Assembly: GCF_019222765.1 (NCBI RefSeq)
Contig: NZ_CP078145.1
Location: 5,456,001 to 5,520,000 of the forward strand
Origin: Nocardia iowensis
GTDB taxonomy: Bacteria > Actinomycetota > Actinomycetes > Mycobacteriales > Mycobacteriaceae
DNA: 64,000 nucleotides
Direction: 5' to 3'
The notes beneath the pieces were generated by a model. That model was given only the letters and a program-made list of their open reading frames with translations. It was not told the DNA's origin and made no database searches. Positions 35,387 to 43,221 of the stretch are shown piece by piece (the stretch's first letter is position 1; every line of letters starts with the position of its first letter). Position numbers and translations under genes: made by a program.

Positions 35387-36268
35387 TCAGCCGACTATCG
35401 GTAGCCCGCGTTCCTCCGCGAGGCCGCTCAGCGCCTCCTGCATGATGCCGGTGACGTACTCGTAGGCCGCCTCCACATCCAACTCCGGACCGAGCTCCGC
35501 ACGCAGATCGATCGGTGGCAGGAATTCGACGGTGACCTTACTCGGCAACGGAATATGACCGGCGAGATCACCGATGTTGAGGCCCCACGGCAGGGCGAGC
35601 GAAATCGGAAAGACCTTCAGCCGCATCATCTGATCCAGCCGGAGGAACCGAGCGAGCCGGTCCCCACGGGTCAGCATCAACGCGGTCTGCTGGGCACCGA
35701 TATTGACCATCGGCACGATGGGCACCTTCTCGTCCCAGGCCAACCGGAGAAACCCGGTCCGGCCAGCGAAGTCGATCTGGTCTTCCTCCCAGGTCGGGCG
35801 GTGCACCTCCCAGTCGCCACCGGGATACACCAGCACCACCGCTCCGTCGCGCAACACCTGCCGAGCGCTGTCCGGGTTCGCACCCACCGTCCCGAAGCGG
35901 CGCAGCAGCGTGCCGATGACCGGATAGGCCATCACCATGTCGTGGGCCAGCTGATAGAACGGGCGGTGCGGGCCGAACCGCCGCACGAACGCCAAGGTCG
36001 CCACCAGCACCTCGGGTGAGACGTTGCCGCCGGAATGATTGCCGACCAACAGGACCGGGCCCTCGTCCGGGATCCGCTCGAGGCCACGGACCTCCGCCCG
36101 GAAATACAGCCGCGCGAACAGCCAACCGGGACCCACCGTGTCGATGATGAATTCGGGATCCCGGTCGGCCGGGTCGGGCGACGGGACCCGCGCCTTCAGC
36201 TGCCGGCCGACCCAGTCGGTCAGCTGGTCGATCCGGTCGGTCGGCAATCGAAACAAATTCATGGGCAA
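35387..36268 (-). CDS. Lysophospholipid acyltransferase-family (PlsC-like) protein
   Basis: 293 residues. VLLVGNHSGGNVSPEVLV (about 71-88) takes the place of the NHxxxxD acyltransferase motif, with FPEG-like VYPGGDWEVHRP (about 149-160) as block III and IVPMVNIGAQQT as block IV. The Asp four residues after the His is replaced by an SGGN-type sequence, a known variant in diacylglycerol/phytol-type acyltransferases. Start is ATG 36268 or 36262. It probably acylates a lipid acceptor at the membrane. Confidence 0.82.
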   Translation of the reverse strand: MPMNLFRLPTDRIDQLTDWVGRQLKARVPSPDPADRDPEFIIDTVGPGWLFARLYFRAEVRGLERIPDEGPVLLVGNHSGGNVSPEVLVATLAFVRRFGPHRPFYQLAHDMVMAYPVIGTLLRRFGTVGANPDSARQVLRDGAVVLVYPGGDWEVHRPTWEEDQIDFAGRTGFLRLAWDEKVPIVPMVNIGAQQTALMLTRGDRLARFLRLDQMMRLKVFPISLALPWGLNIGDLAGHIPLPSKVTVEFLPPIDLRAELGPELDVEAAYEYVTGIMQEALSGLAEERGLPIVG

Positions 36269-36287
36269 CGCCTTCCGTCGGTGACGT

Positions 36288-36992
36288 CTATTGTTCGATC
36301 ACCAACAGCCGATGGAAGAAGCCCCGATAGCCGCGCAGGGCTTGGCGCAGCTCCTCGGTATCCGCCTCGTGCAACCCGGCGCACCGTTCCTCGAGCACGC
36401 GCTTGCGTTCCGCGTAGGCGGTGGTCAATTGATAGATGACGTCCGCGACGATCTTGTCGGCCTGGGTCACCGCGTCGCGCGGATTGTCGACGAAGGCACC
36501 CTGCACCTCGCGCCACTGCGTGCGGAGGCGGTCGACCTCGGAGTCGGTGAACAGTGGCGTGCCGACGTCATCCAACGAAGCCTTTTGCTGCTCAGCACCG
36601 TTCGCGGCCACGGCGGTTTGATCCGGCTCGGTGTCCGCGGTCGCGGTGGTCTCCTGATCCGCGTCAGCGTCACCGCTGGTGGCGATCACGTGATCCGGCT
36701 CGGCGTCGTGCTGTGGCGCGGTCTCCGCGCCGTACTCGGTTGCGGTCGCTGGTTCGGTACCGTAGTCCGTCGTCTTCGCGTGCTCCGATTCGGCAACGTT
36801 CTCCGACGCATGCACTTGGTCGTCAGCCTGCTTCTCCGAGCGGGCGCTGGTCTCTGATTCTGTTGCGGTCCAAGCGTTCTCGGCGTGGCCCGGCCCTTCA
36901 TCCCACGTCGAAGCCCGCGCTTCCCGCTCACTCATCGGGACATCCTCGGTGGGCTTATCTGAGTGCACGGTGCGTTCGTATTCGGTGCTCAT
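36288..36992 (-). CDS. Acidic protein with C-terminal helical domain shared with its neighbour
   Basis: 234 residues. The first 145 are disordered and rich in Glu, Asp, Thr and Ala. The C-terminal 90 form a helical domain starting LFTDSEVDRLRTQWREVQGA and FVDNPRDAVTQADKIV. A similar W-x-E-V-Q-x-x-F-x-D-x-P-x-x-A-x-x-x-A-D pattern occurs in the upstream gene, so the pair shares a domain. Its ATG overlaps the neighbour's stop (ATGA). No named family is known to me; the partner's membrane anchor suggests a membrane-associated complex. Confidence 0.7.
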   Translation of the reverse strand: MSTEYERTVHSDKPTEDVPMSEREARASTWDEGPGHAENAWTATESETSARSEKQADDQVHASENVAESEHAKTTDYGTEPATATEYGAETAPQHDAEPDHVIATSGDADADQETTATADTEPDQTAVAANGAEQQKASLDDVGTPLFTDSEVDRLRTQWREVQGAFVDNPRDAVTQADKIVADVIYQLTTAYAERKRVLEERCAGLHEADTEELRQALRGYRGFFHRLLVIEQ

Positions 36993-37564
36993 GACAGTGC
37001 CTTCTTGTCGTGCTCGGTCTTCTTGTCGTCGGTGGCGCCATTCAGCAAGTCCTGGAACAGGTCCCGGTAGTGCACGATGGCGGTACGCCGGTCCTCGGTC
37101 GACACCTCGGCGCCGGCCGGACGGGTCGCGATCTCGTGCGCGGCCCGGTAGTGGCCGAGCGGTTCCGCGTGCTCGACGGACAGGTCGGCGACCTGCTGAT
37201 CGAAATCCTCGGTGGGATAACCACGTTGGGCCATCACCGTGGTCAGCAGGCGATCGGCGGCCTGCAGGGCCTCGGCCGGATCATCGATGAACTGTTCCTG
37301 CACCTCGACCCACTGCGCGGTGTAGAGCTGCTTCTGTTCCGGCGTCAGCTCGCGCAATTCGAGTTCGGCATGCCGCCGCTCGCGTTCGGCCAGTTCGCGT
37401 TCCGCCGCGCGACGGTCCTCGTGTTCCTGTACCGTCCGGTCGTATTCCGGCCCGAACCGGCTCCGCAGTCGCTGCCTGCGCACCATCGGCCAGACCAGTA
37501 AGGCGATGGCCACCACTGCGAGGACCACCAGAACGATCACCGCGATCAACACCCCAGACGACAC
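36989..37564 (-). CDS. Membrane-anchored helical protein, partner of the acidic protein
   Basis: 191 residues from GTG 37564, chosen because AAGGAGG lies five bases upstream; a longer frame to 37684 lacks such a site. One N-terminal membrane helix (about 4-27) is followed by a charged coiled-coil-like stretch (TVQEHEDRRAAERELAERER, about 48-67) and a C-terminal helical domain (WVEVQEQFIDDPAEALQAAD). The domain matches that of the coupled downstream gene. The cytoplasmic part could recruit the acidic protein to the membrane. Function unknown. Confidence 0.75.
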   Translation of the reverse strand: MSSGVLIAVIVLVVLAVVAIALLVWPMVRRQRLRSRFGPEYDRTVQEHEDRRAAERELAERERRHAELELRELTPEQKQLYTAQWVEVQEQFIDDPAEALQAADRLLTTVMAQRGYPTEDFDQQVADLSVEHAEPLGHYRAAHEIATRPAGAEVSTEDRRTAIVHYRDLFQDLLNGATDDKKTEHDKKALS

Positions 37565-37719
37565 CTGAACCTCCTTGCCGAGCCGGTCGTATCGGACAGG
37601 GAATGCCTCGGCGGCGAGGTTCCAAACTCTTGATCTCTCTTCGATGTCATCCACTGGGATCGCCCGATGCCCAGGCGTTTCCACCGCCGACCGCGCCGAG
37701 CGGAAAAGGCACGCGCGAG

Positions 37720-37908
37720 TCAGGCCAGGCGCAGCGCCTCGACGGGGCAGCTGTCGATCGCGAGTTGCAGAAGGTCATGATCGTTGTCGTCGACGGAGTC
37801 TGTACGCGGTGCGACGATTCCGTCGTCGCCGACGCGGAACAGATTGGGCGCCAAAGCTTCACACATACCGTGCCCGTCGCAGCGGGTGCGGTCGGCGACG
37901 ATCCTCAC
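37720..37908 (-). CDS. [3Fe-4S] ferredoxin paired with the P450
   Basis: 62 residues. Cluster ligands follow the pattern C-D-G-H-G-M-C near the N-terminus and SCPVEAL near the C-terminus, with His in place of the second Cys, typical of single-cluster actinobacterial P450 ferredoxins. GTG 37908 overlaps the P450 stop by four bases (GTGA), so the two are translationally coupled. It should carry electrons from a reductase, not present here, to the P450. Confidence 0.9.
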   Translation of the reverse strand: MRIVADRTRCDGHGMCEALAPNLFRVGDDGIVAPRTDSVDDNDHDLLQLAIDSCPVEALRLA

Positions 37909-39374
37909 GACGGCAGCCGTTCCAAGCGGATGGGCAGGCCGTCGGCGGGCATGGGTCCAGTGCCCGCGACGAGCGGGACCTGATAGCCCGGCCGCACGGA
38001 CCAGCGGTAGCGCAGCAACATCTGATGCAGCACGGCTTTGACGGTCATGCCGCCGAAGTACAGGCCGATGCATTTGTGGGCGCCGCCGCCGAACGGCGCC
38101 CAGGCGAGCCGGTGCGATTTGTCCTCGCGGCGCTCGGCCGCGAACCGCTCCGGGTCGAACACATCGGGGTCGTGCCAGTAGTCGTCGGTGCGCATCATCG
38201 GGTACGAACCGACCATGATCAGCGTGCCTTTCGGCACGTAGTAGCCGAGCAGCTCAGTATCCCTGGTGGTTTCGCGAACCTGTTGGGCCACCGGCGAATA
38301 CAAGCGCAGCGTCTCCTTGAACGCCAGATCCAGTCCGGGCAGCCGGTCGAGATCGCCGTAGTCGAGGGCTGGTTTGCCGAGGGCGCGGGATTCCGCGCGC
38401 AGCCGGTCCTGCCAGTCCGGGTGGCGGGCGAGTTCGTAGGCCAGCATCGACGCGGCGATGGTGCTGGTGTCGTGCGCGGCCATCATCACGAAGATCATGT
38501 GCTCGATGACCTCCTGATCCGAGAAGGCGTGCCCCTCGTCGGTCTCGGCGTGGCACAGCACGCTGAACAAGTCGGAGCCGTCGCCCGCGCGCTTGGCGGG
38601 CAGCTCGCGCCGGAAGTACTCGGCGAGAATTCGCCTGCCGCGTATCCCGCGGGACCACACGCCGCCCGGCACATCGGCCCGGATCAGCGCGGTCGCGCCG
38701 TGCACCGCGTCCTCGAAAGCCCTTGCCAGCACCGTACTTTCGGGGCCGATCTCGGCTCCGGCGAAGACCTCGGTGGCCTGCTCCAGCAGGATCTGCTTGA
38801 TCGCGTCGTAGAGCGGGAAGTGCGCGGCGGGCCGCCATCCGGTGACGCCACGGGTGATGCGCGGCGTCGTCAACGCCAGGTACCCGATCAGCTTCGGCCG
38901 CGTGAACGCCTGTTGCATGATGCGGCGATGGAACAGGTGCTCGTCGAAATCGCGCAACAGCAATCCGCCGCGAAAGAACGGGCCGATCAGGAACTCCCAG
39001 CCGCGCTGCGCCGAGAAGACTTTGTCGCGGTCCATCAGCACGGCCTCGATCGCAGCGGGGCTGCCGACGCAGACCACAGGGCGACCAAGGATGCCCATCC
39101 AATTCACCGGTCCGAAACGTTCGAACCGGTTGCGCGACAAGATGATCGGATCACTCAACGCGTGCAGGGTGTAGCCGATGCCCGGCACGCCGAAGTCCCC
39201 GAGCACCGGTCGTAACCCACTGCCCGGCGGCGGCTGTGCCAGCGGACGCGCGCTGGACGGGTAGCGGTCGGCGACCCGAGCGCCGAAGGCCTGCGCGCGT
39301 TTCGCGATCCGGGCACGCAGGTGGCGGACATCCCCATGGACATCAGTGATTTTCGGGGGAACGAGAAGACTCAT
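37905..39374 (-). CDS. Cytochrome P450, CYP136-like
   Basis: 489 residues from ATG 39374. P450 marks are the I-helix AAHDTST, the K-helix KETLR, the PERF-type DPERFAAERR and the heme loop FGGGAHKCIG (Cys about 435). The N-terminal PPPGSGLRPVLGDFG and the GPFFRGGLLLRDFDEHLFHR segment resemble mycobacterial CYP136. In M. tuberculosis CYP136 also sits beside a TetR gene, as here. Substrate unknown; a lipid or sterol-like compound is plausible. It is coupled to the ferredoxin gene. Confidence 0.92.
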   Translation of the reverse strand: MSLLVPPKITDVHGDVRHLRARIAKRAQAFGARVADRYPSSARPLAQPPPGSGLRPVLGDFGVPGIGYTLHALSDPIILSRNRFERFGPVNWMGILGRPVVCVGSPAAIEAVLMDRDKVFSAQRGWEFLIGPFFRGGLLLRDFDEHLFHRRIMQQAFTRPKLIGYLALTTPRITRGVTGWRPAAHFPLYDAIKQILLEQATEVFAGAEIGPESTVLARAFEDAVHGATALIRADVPGGVWSRGIRGRRILAEYFRRELPAKRAGDGSDLFSVLCHAETDEGHAFSDQEVIEHMIFVMMAAHDTSTIAASMLAYELARHPDWQDRLRAESRALGKPALDYGDLDRLPGLDLAFKETLRLYSPVAQQVRETTRDTELLGYYVPKGTLIMVGSYPMMRTDDYWHDPDVFDPERFAAERREDKSHRLAWAPFGGGAHKCIGLYFGGMTVKAVLHQMLLRYRWSVRPGYQVPLVAGTGPMPADGLPIRLERLPS

Positions 39375-39415
39375 GCCGGTGGTCCCTTCGCGACGCTGCG
39401 ACCCCTCGACCATAT

Positions 39416-39433
39416 CGGAAACGCACGTTTCCG
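39416..39433. promoter_or_regulatory. TetR operator between P450 and regulator genes
   Basis: CGGAAACGCACGTTTCCG is a perfect 18-bp palindrome (two-base centre CA) 42 bp from both the P450 start and the TetR start. It is the obvious binding site for the divergent TetR protein. Confidence 0.75.
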
Positions 39434-39475
39434 TAAACAGTTGTTTCCCGACTTCTCTTGTGCGAGGCTGCTCGG

Positions 39476-40135
39476 GTGACCCGAGCATTCAGCGGCACCT
39501 ACCGTGGCACGTCGACCGCCGAGCGCCGGGAAGATCGACGCAGGCGGTTGCTCGATGCCGCACTCGATATCGTCGGCACCCAGGGCCTGTCGGCGATGAC
39601 CGTTCGCGGCGTCTGCGAGCAGGCTCGCGTCGGTCCCCGCTTCTTCTACGAGGCCTTCCCCGATCTGGACGGCCTCGCGTCCGAGCTACTGCTGGAAATT
39701 CAGGACGCCGCGCTGGACCGGGCCCGCGCCGCCGTCGTCGACACCGCGGGTGCGCCCGCCGACAAGATCCGCGCAGGCGTCGCCGCACTCATCATCGAAC
39801 TCACCGACGACCCACGCCGTGCCAAGATCATCTTTGCCCAGGCGTACGGCAACGAAGCCCTGATGCGCACCCGCTTCGCGGGCATGCGCCGGGTCGCCGA
39901 CGTCATCATCGAACAAACCCGGCTGGTGCTCGCCCTGCCCGCGGGCCACGACACCGCCGTCGCCGCGACCTCGCAACTGATCACCGGCGGTGCCGCGGAA
40001 CTCGTCCTCGTCTGGCTCGACGGCGGTCTCGACGTGGATCGCGACGGCCTGATCGACCTGCTCGCCGACTTCACCATCGCGATGGTCGACCGGATCCCCG
40101 GTGTCGCCGGACGCTTGTCGGCCGGTTCCGGATAG
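39476..40135 (+). CDS. TetR-family transcriptional regulator of the P450 unit
   Basis: 219 residues from GTG 39476. N-terminal basic tail (AERREDRRRRL), helix-turn-helix (LDAALDIVGTQGLSAMTVRG then QARVGPRFFYEAFPDLDGL, about 28-70), and an all-helical sensor domain. It is divergent from the CYP136-like/ferredoxin pair over a perfect palindrome. By position it corresponds to the TetR gene next to CYP136 in mycobacteria. Confidence 0.9.
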   Translation: MTRAFSGTYRGTSTAERREDRRRRLLDAALDIVGTQGLSAMTVRGVCEQARVGPRFFYEAFPDLDGLASELLLEIQDAALDRARAAVVDTAGAPADKIRAGVAALIIELTDDPRRAKIIFAQAYGNEALMRTRFAGMRRVADVIIEQTRLVLALPAGHDTAVAATSQLITGGAAELVLVWLDGGLDVDRDGLIDLLADFTIAMVDRIPGVAGRLSAGSG

Positions 40136-40171
40136 GCCAGTCAACTGGATTCCGGTGCCGGATCGGGCGTT

Positions 40172-41041
40172 TCAGGGTTTGCCGAATTCCTCGATCAGCA
40201 CGGGATATTGCTCCGCGCCGTGCCCGGCGGCGATCGAGCGGTCGGCCATCGCCTTGATCAACTTCGGCAGTTCGGCGTTGACACCCAATGCCTCACTCTC
40301 CTCGATCAGGTGCGCCATCGTCCGCGCGTCGCCCTCCAGGGCCGACACCTCGGCCGGGAAGGACCCGCTGTCGATCTGTTCGGCGTACCCGGGCAGCCAT
40401 TCGGCCACCCCGGCGGCGATCTGCCGCGCGAACGGCGCGTACGTCACGGCGTCGACACCGGCCGTTCGGAGCATGGCGGTGCCATGGAGCCAGGCGTTCA
40501 GGACGCTCCACATCATGGTCAGGCCCGCCCCGTCGTACAGGGACGCCAGCCCATGATCGGCGCCGAGGTAGGTAACGGTGCCGAGCGCGTCGAGCGTCGA
40601 CTTGTGCGCTTCGAAGTCCGACTGCGGGCCGCTGTGCAGAATCACCGCCTCGGCGGTCCCGATGGCAGGCGGGATGGCCATGATGGCGCCGTCCAAGTAG
40701 CGAGCGCCGCGCTGCTCGGTCCATCGGGCGGCTTCTCGGGCCTGGGCCGAGTTGCCCGAGGTCAGGTTGAGCAACATCGTGCCGTTCAGGTCGATGTCGC
40801 TCGCGCCGAGCAGTTCGCGCATGGCCTGGTAGTCGGTGACGCAGACGATGGTCAGGGAACTCGCCTGGAGAGCGTCGCCGACCGCTGACGCCAGCCGTGC
40901 ACCCTCGGCCACCAACTGGTCGGCCTTGGCGGCCGTCCGGTTCCACACGATTGTGGGATGTCCGGCTTTCAGAAACGCGCCGGCGAGCGCCTGGCCCATC
41001 AGGCCGAGTCCGATGACTGTCACGGGTGCTTTGTTGTCCAT
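40172..41041 (-). CDS. NAD(P)-dependent 6PGDH-like / imine-reductase-like dehydrogenase
   Basis: 289 residues. Rossmann motif VIGLGLMGQALAGAFLKAGH, NRTAAKADQL, NLTSGNSAQA, DGAIMAIPPAIG, then a helical domain with YDGAGLTMMWSVLNAW. Paralogous to the gene at 1-534. I chose ATG 41041 over 41062 because the MerR-type promoter upstream would start transcription within a base or two of 41041, giving a leaderless mRNA. Members reduce imines or beta-hydroxy acids; which one is not shown. Probably activated by the divergent MerR protein. Confidence 0.87.
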   Translation of the reverse strand: MDNKAPVTVIGLGLMGQALAGAFLKAGHPTIVWNRTAAKADQLVAEGARLASAVGDALQASSLTIVCVTDYQAMRELLGASDIDLNGTMLLNLTSGNSAQAREAARWTEQRGARYLDGAIMAIPPAIGTAEAVILHSGPQSDFEAHKSTLDALGTVTYLGADHGLASLYDGAGLTMMWSVLNAWLHGTAMLRTAGVDAVTYAPFARQIAAGVAEWLPGYAEQIDSGSFPAEVSALEGDARTMAHLIEESEALGVNAELPKLIKAMADRSIAAGHGAEQYPVLIEEFGKP

Positions 41042-41048
41042 GGCAGCA

Positions 41049-41079
41049 TCATCAACGTTCATACCGGTGTGAAGGTCAA
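41049..41079 (-). promoter_or_regulatory. MerR-type promoter with 19-bp spacer and central dyad
   Basis: On the minus strand TTGACC (41079-41074) and TGATGA (41054-41049) are exactly 19 bp apart. Between and overlapping them lies the dyad ACGTTCATACC / GGTGTGAAGGT (41055-41076, two mismatches). Over-long spacing with an operator between the boxes is the hallmark of promoters activated by DNA-distorting MerR proteins. The target is the dehydrogenase. Confidence 0.7.
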
Positions 41080-41091
41080 GTGAGGGTTTCG

Positions 41092-41493
41092 ATGCGGATC
41101 GGGGAATTGAGTCGCCGGACGGGCGTCAACGCCCATCAGTTGCGCTACTACGAGGCGAACGGCCTGCTGGCGGCAGACCGTGGCGCGAACGGCTACCGCG
41201 AGTACGACGAGCACGCCGTGCTGCGGGTGCAGCAGATCCGGCACCTGCTCGGTGCCGGACTGTCCTCCGAGGACATCGCGTACCTGTTGCCCTGCGCGGT
41301 CGGCGAGGCCCCTGAGCTGCCCGGGTGCCCCGAACTGCTGGCCGCGATGCGGTCACGCCTGCGCCGACTGGACGATCAGCTGGCCCGGCTCGCTCGATCC
41401 CGTAGCGCTCTCGCCGACTACATCGATGCGGCCGAGCGAACCGGCAGCGAGACCTATCCCCCCTTCTACGACCTGGAGCCCATCTCCGCCTGA
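41092..41493 (+). CDS. MerR-family transcriptional regulator
   Basis: 133 residues from ATG 41092. The winged helix (MRIGELSRRTGVNAHQLRYY) and wing (DRGANGYREYDEHAVLRVQQ) are canonical, followed by a dimerisation helix and a short C-terminus containing two Cys (LLPCAVGEAPELPGCPELL), about 60 and 74. Those residues could sense oxidants or electrophiles, but metal or drug sensing is not excluded. It is divergent from the dehydrogenase over the 19-bp-spacer promoter. Confidence 0.9.
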   Translation: MRIGELSRRTGVNAHQLRYYEANGLLAADRGANGYREYDEHAVLRVQQIRHLLGAGLSSEDIAYLLPCAVGEAPELPGCPELLAAMRSRLRRLDDQLARLARSRSALADYIDAAERTGSETYPPFYDLEPISA

Positions 41494-41510
41494 GCAGGCG
41501 CTCGGAACCG

Positions 41511-42449
41511 CTAAGCGCTTGCTACCGCGCTCGATTCGAAAAACGCGGTCAGCTCACGCACCATCTGGCCGGGTTGCTCTTCGGGGATGTAGTGGCCGCT
41601 GCCCTTGATCTCGACGACCCTGATGTCGGTCCCTTTATCCGCCGACATCTGTTGGCGCAGTGCCGGATACGACTCCTCCCCCGCCAAGGTCAGGATCGGC
41701 ACCGTCACCGGCGCGTAGTCCGCGAGATCGGCGATGTCCTGGCGCATCGTCTGATACCAGCCGTTGCCCGCGCGGATGGCGTCGGGGGAATCGTAGGCGT
41801 GCGCGTAGATGCGCCGCGCCTCTTCTTCCACCGACGCCTGATCGACCAGCATGTGCCCGTACAGCCAATCGATCACCAACCGAAAGCGATCGGCCAGCAG
41901 CTGTTCGGGGAGTTCGCGCAATTGATTGAAGGCGAACCACCAGGGATAGCCGCCGCGCCCGTGCTCGAGTGCCGCCGCTTGATCGTCGCTGCCCGGCAGC
42001 ATGGTGATGGCCTGCCAGGCGGCATCCGGGACGCCCATGTCCACGGTGACCAACCGCCGCACCGACTCCGGGAAATTGGCGGCCAGGTGATAGCCCAGCG
42101 ACGCGCCGATATCGTGCCCGGCGACGAACGCGGACCGGTGCCCGAGCTGCCGGATCAATTCGTGAATGTCGCGCGCCATGGTCTTCTTGTCGTAGCCTGC
42201 GGCCGGTTTGGCCGAGCCGCCCATGCCGCGCAGATCGACGGCGGTCACCCGATAGCGAAGAGCCAACTCCGGCAATATTTTCCGGAACTGCCACCAGGTC
42301 TGCGGCCAGCCGCCCAGCAGGATCAACGGCTCGCCCGCACCACCGGTGACGTGGTGCAGGCGGGTGCCGTTGACCTCGGCGTAGGCGCTGGTGAAGTCGC
42401 CGTCCAGCGAGGCGGCCAGCTCGGCATCGGTCGGAACGTTGTGTGTCAC
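41511..42449 (-). CDS. Alpha/beta hydrolase, epoxide-hydrolase-like
   Basis: 312 residues from GTG 42449. LLGGWPQTWWQFRKILPEL provides the HGxP-like oxyanion region, AGHDIGASLGYHLA the nucleophile elbow (Asp rather than Ser, as in epoxide hydrolases and dehalogenases), and GSGHYIPEEQP the catalytic His. The cap region has Tyr residues (IYAHAYDSP, NGWYQTM). The start lies just downstream of a motif also found before the TetR gene at 42555-43133, so this regulator probably controls it. An upstream extension to 42512 would cross that motif and is rejected. Confidence 0.86.
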   Translation of the reverse strand: MTHNVPTDAELAASLDGDFTSAYAEVNGTRLHHVTGGAGEPLILLGGWPQTWWQFRKILPELALRYRVTAVDLRGMGGSAKPAAGYDKKTMARDIHELIRQLGHRSAFVAGHDIGASLGYHLAANFPESVRRLVTVDMGVPDAAWQAITMLPGSDDQAAALEHGRGGYPWWFAFNQLRELPEQLLADRFRLVIDWLYGHMLVDQASVEEEARRIYAHAYDSPDAIRAGNGWYQTMRQDIADLADYAPVTVPILTLAGEESYPALRQQMSADKGTDIRVVEIKGSGHYIPEEQPGQMVRELTAFFESSAVASA

Positions 42450-42465
42450 AGGAGGATCCTTTTCT

Positions 42466-42480
42466 TGAATGATCGGTCCA
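42466..42480. promoter_or_regulatory. Shared TetR site, copy upstream of the hydrolase
   Basis: TGAATGATCGGTCCA, the reverse complement of TGGACCGATCATTCA, differs at one base from the site at 43154-43168. It lies 17 bp before the hydrolase start. Confidence 0.6.
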
Positions 42481-42554
42481 GTAAATGGACATAGCGATGC
42501 CCGACGGAACAATGTGGTGCCCGAACGGCGGTGTGGTGCAGAACGACCGACGGC

Positions 42555-43133
42555 TCAGCCGAGCAGGGTCAGCGCCTGCTCAACCGTGTCATCGAGAAAG
42601 CGACGCCGGACCGGAGTCTTGCCGACAACGCGAATCCCCTGGAGGAGCGTCACGATGAATCTGGCCAGTGCGACCGGGTCCCGATCCGCCGACAACTCCC
42701 CCTGCGCACGCGCCCGCAGCAAAGCGCTCGTGAGCACGGTCTCCATGGTTTCCAAACCGGAGGCGACCAGTCGGCGCGCGCCTTCATCAGAGGGGAGCTC
42801 GACCGCGGTGTTGGTCATCAGGCAGCCTTTTCGCGATTCGTCGGCGAGCGAGGTCTCGGCGTACCAGCGCACCAGCGCGCGAACCGCCGCCAACGCCGAC
42901 CCGGGCACGGAGAGTTGGTCGAGCAATCCCGCCCGAGTGTCTTCCGCGTAGCGTTCCAGCGCTTTGAGATACAACTCTCGCTTGCCGCCGAACGCGCCGT
43001 AGATGCTGCCGCGCCCGAGCTGCAGATGGTCGACCAGGTCCTGCATGGAGGTCGCCTCGTAGCCCTGCCGCCAGAACAGCTCCATCGCCGTCCGCAGTGC
43101 CGCGTCCGGATCGAATTCCTTCGTTCTGCCCAC
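42555..43133 (-). CDS. TetR-family transcriptional regulator
   Basis: 192 residues. Helix-turn-helix region FDPDAALRTAMELFWRQGYE then LQLGRGSIYGAFGGKRELYL (about 7-58), with a C-terminal domain of the TetR_C type containing KGCLMTNTAVEL, typical of NemR/AcrR-like regulators. A single Cys (about 105) in that motif could sense electrophiles. It lies downstream-adjacent to the hydrolase promoter, and both its own upstream region and the hydrolase upstream region carry the same 15-bp motif. Confidence 0.9.
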   Translation of the reverse strand: MGRTKEFDPDAALRTAMELFWRQGYEATSMQDLVDHLQLGRGSIYGAFGGKRELYLKALERYAEDTRAGLLDQLSVPGSALAAVRALVRWYAETSLADESRKGCLMTNTAVELPSDEGARRLVASGLETMETVLTSALLRARAQGELSADRDPVALARFIVTLLQGIRVVGKTPVRRRFLDDTVEQALTLLG

Positions 43134-43153
43134 GAGGCAAAGACTACTTCATT

Positions 43154-43168
43154 TGGACCGATCGTTCA
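43154..43168. promoter_or_regulatory. Shared TetR site, copy upstream of the TetR gene
   Basis: TGGACCGATCGTTCA lies 20 bp before the TetR start. The centre CGATCG and flanking TTTGGAC/TTCAAA are partly symmetric. Two near-identical copies, one per promoter, support autoregulation plus control of the hydrolase. Confidence 0.6.
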
Positions 43169-43221
43169 AAAATAGTGGTTGTCGCTGGCTTTGCGACCGA
43201 GTGATCCCTTACGCTTGGTTC

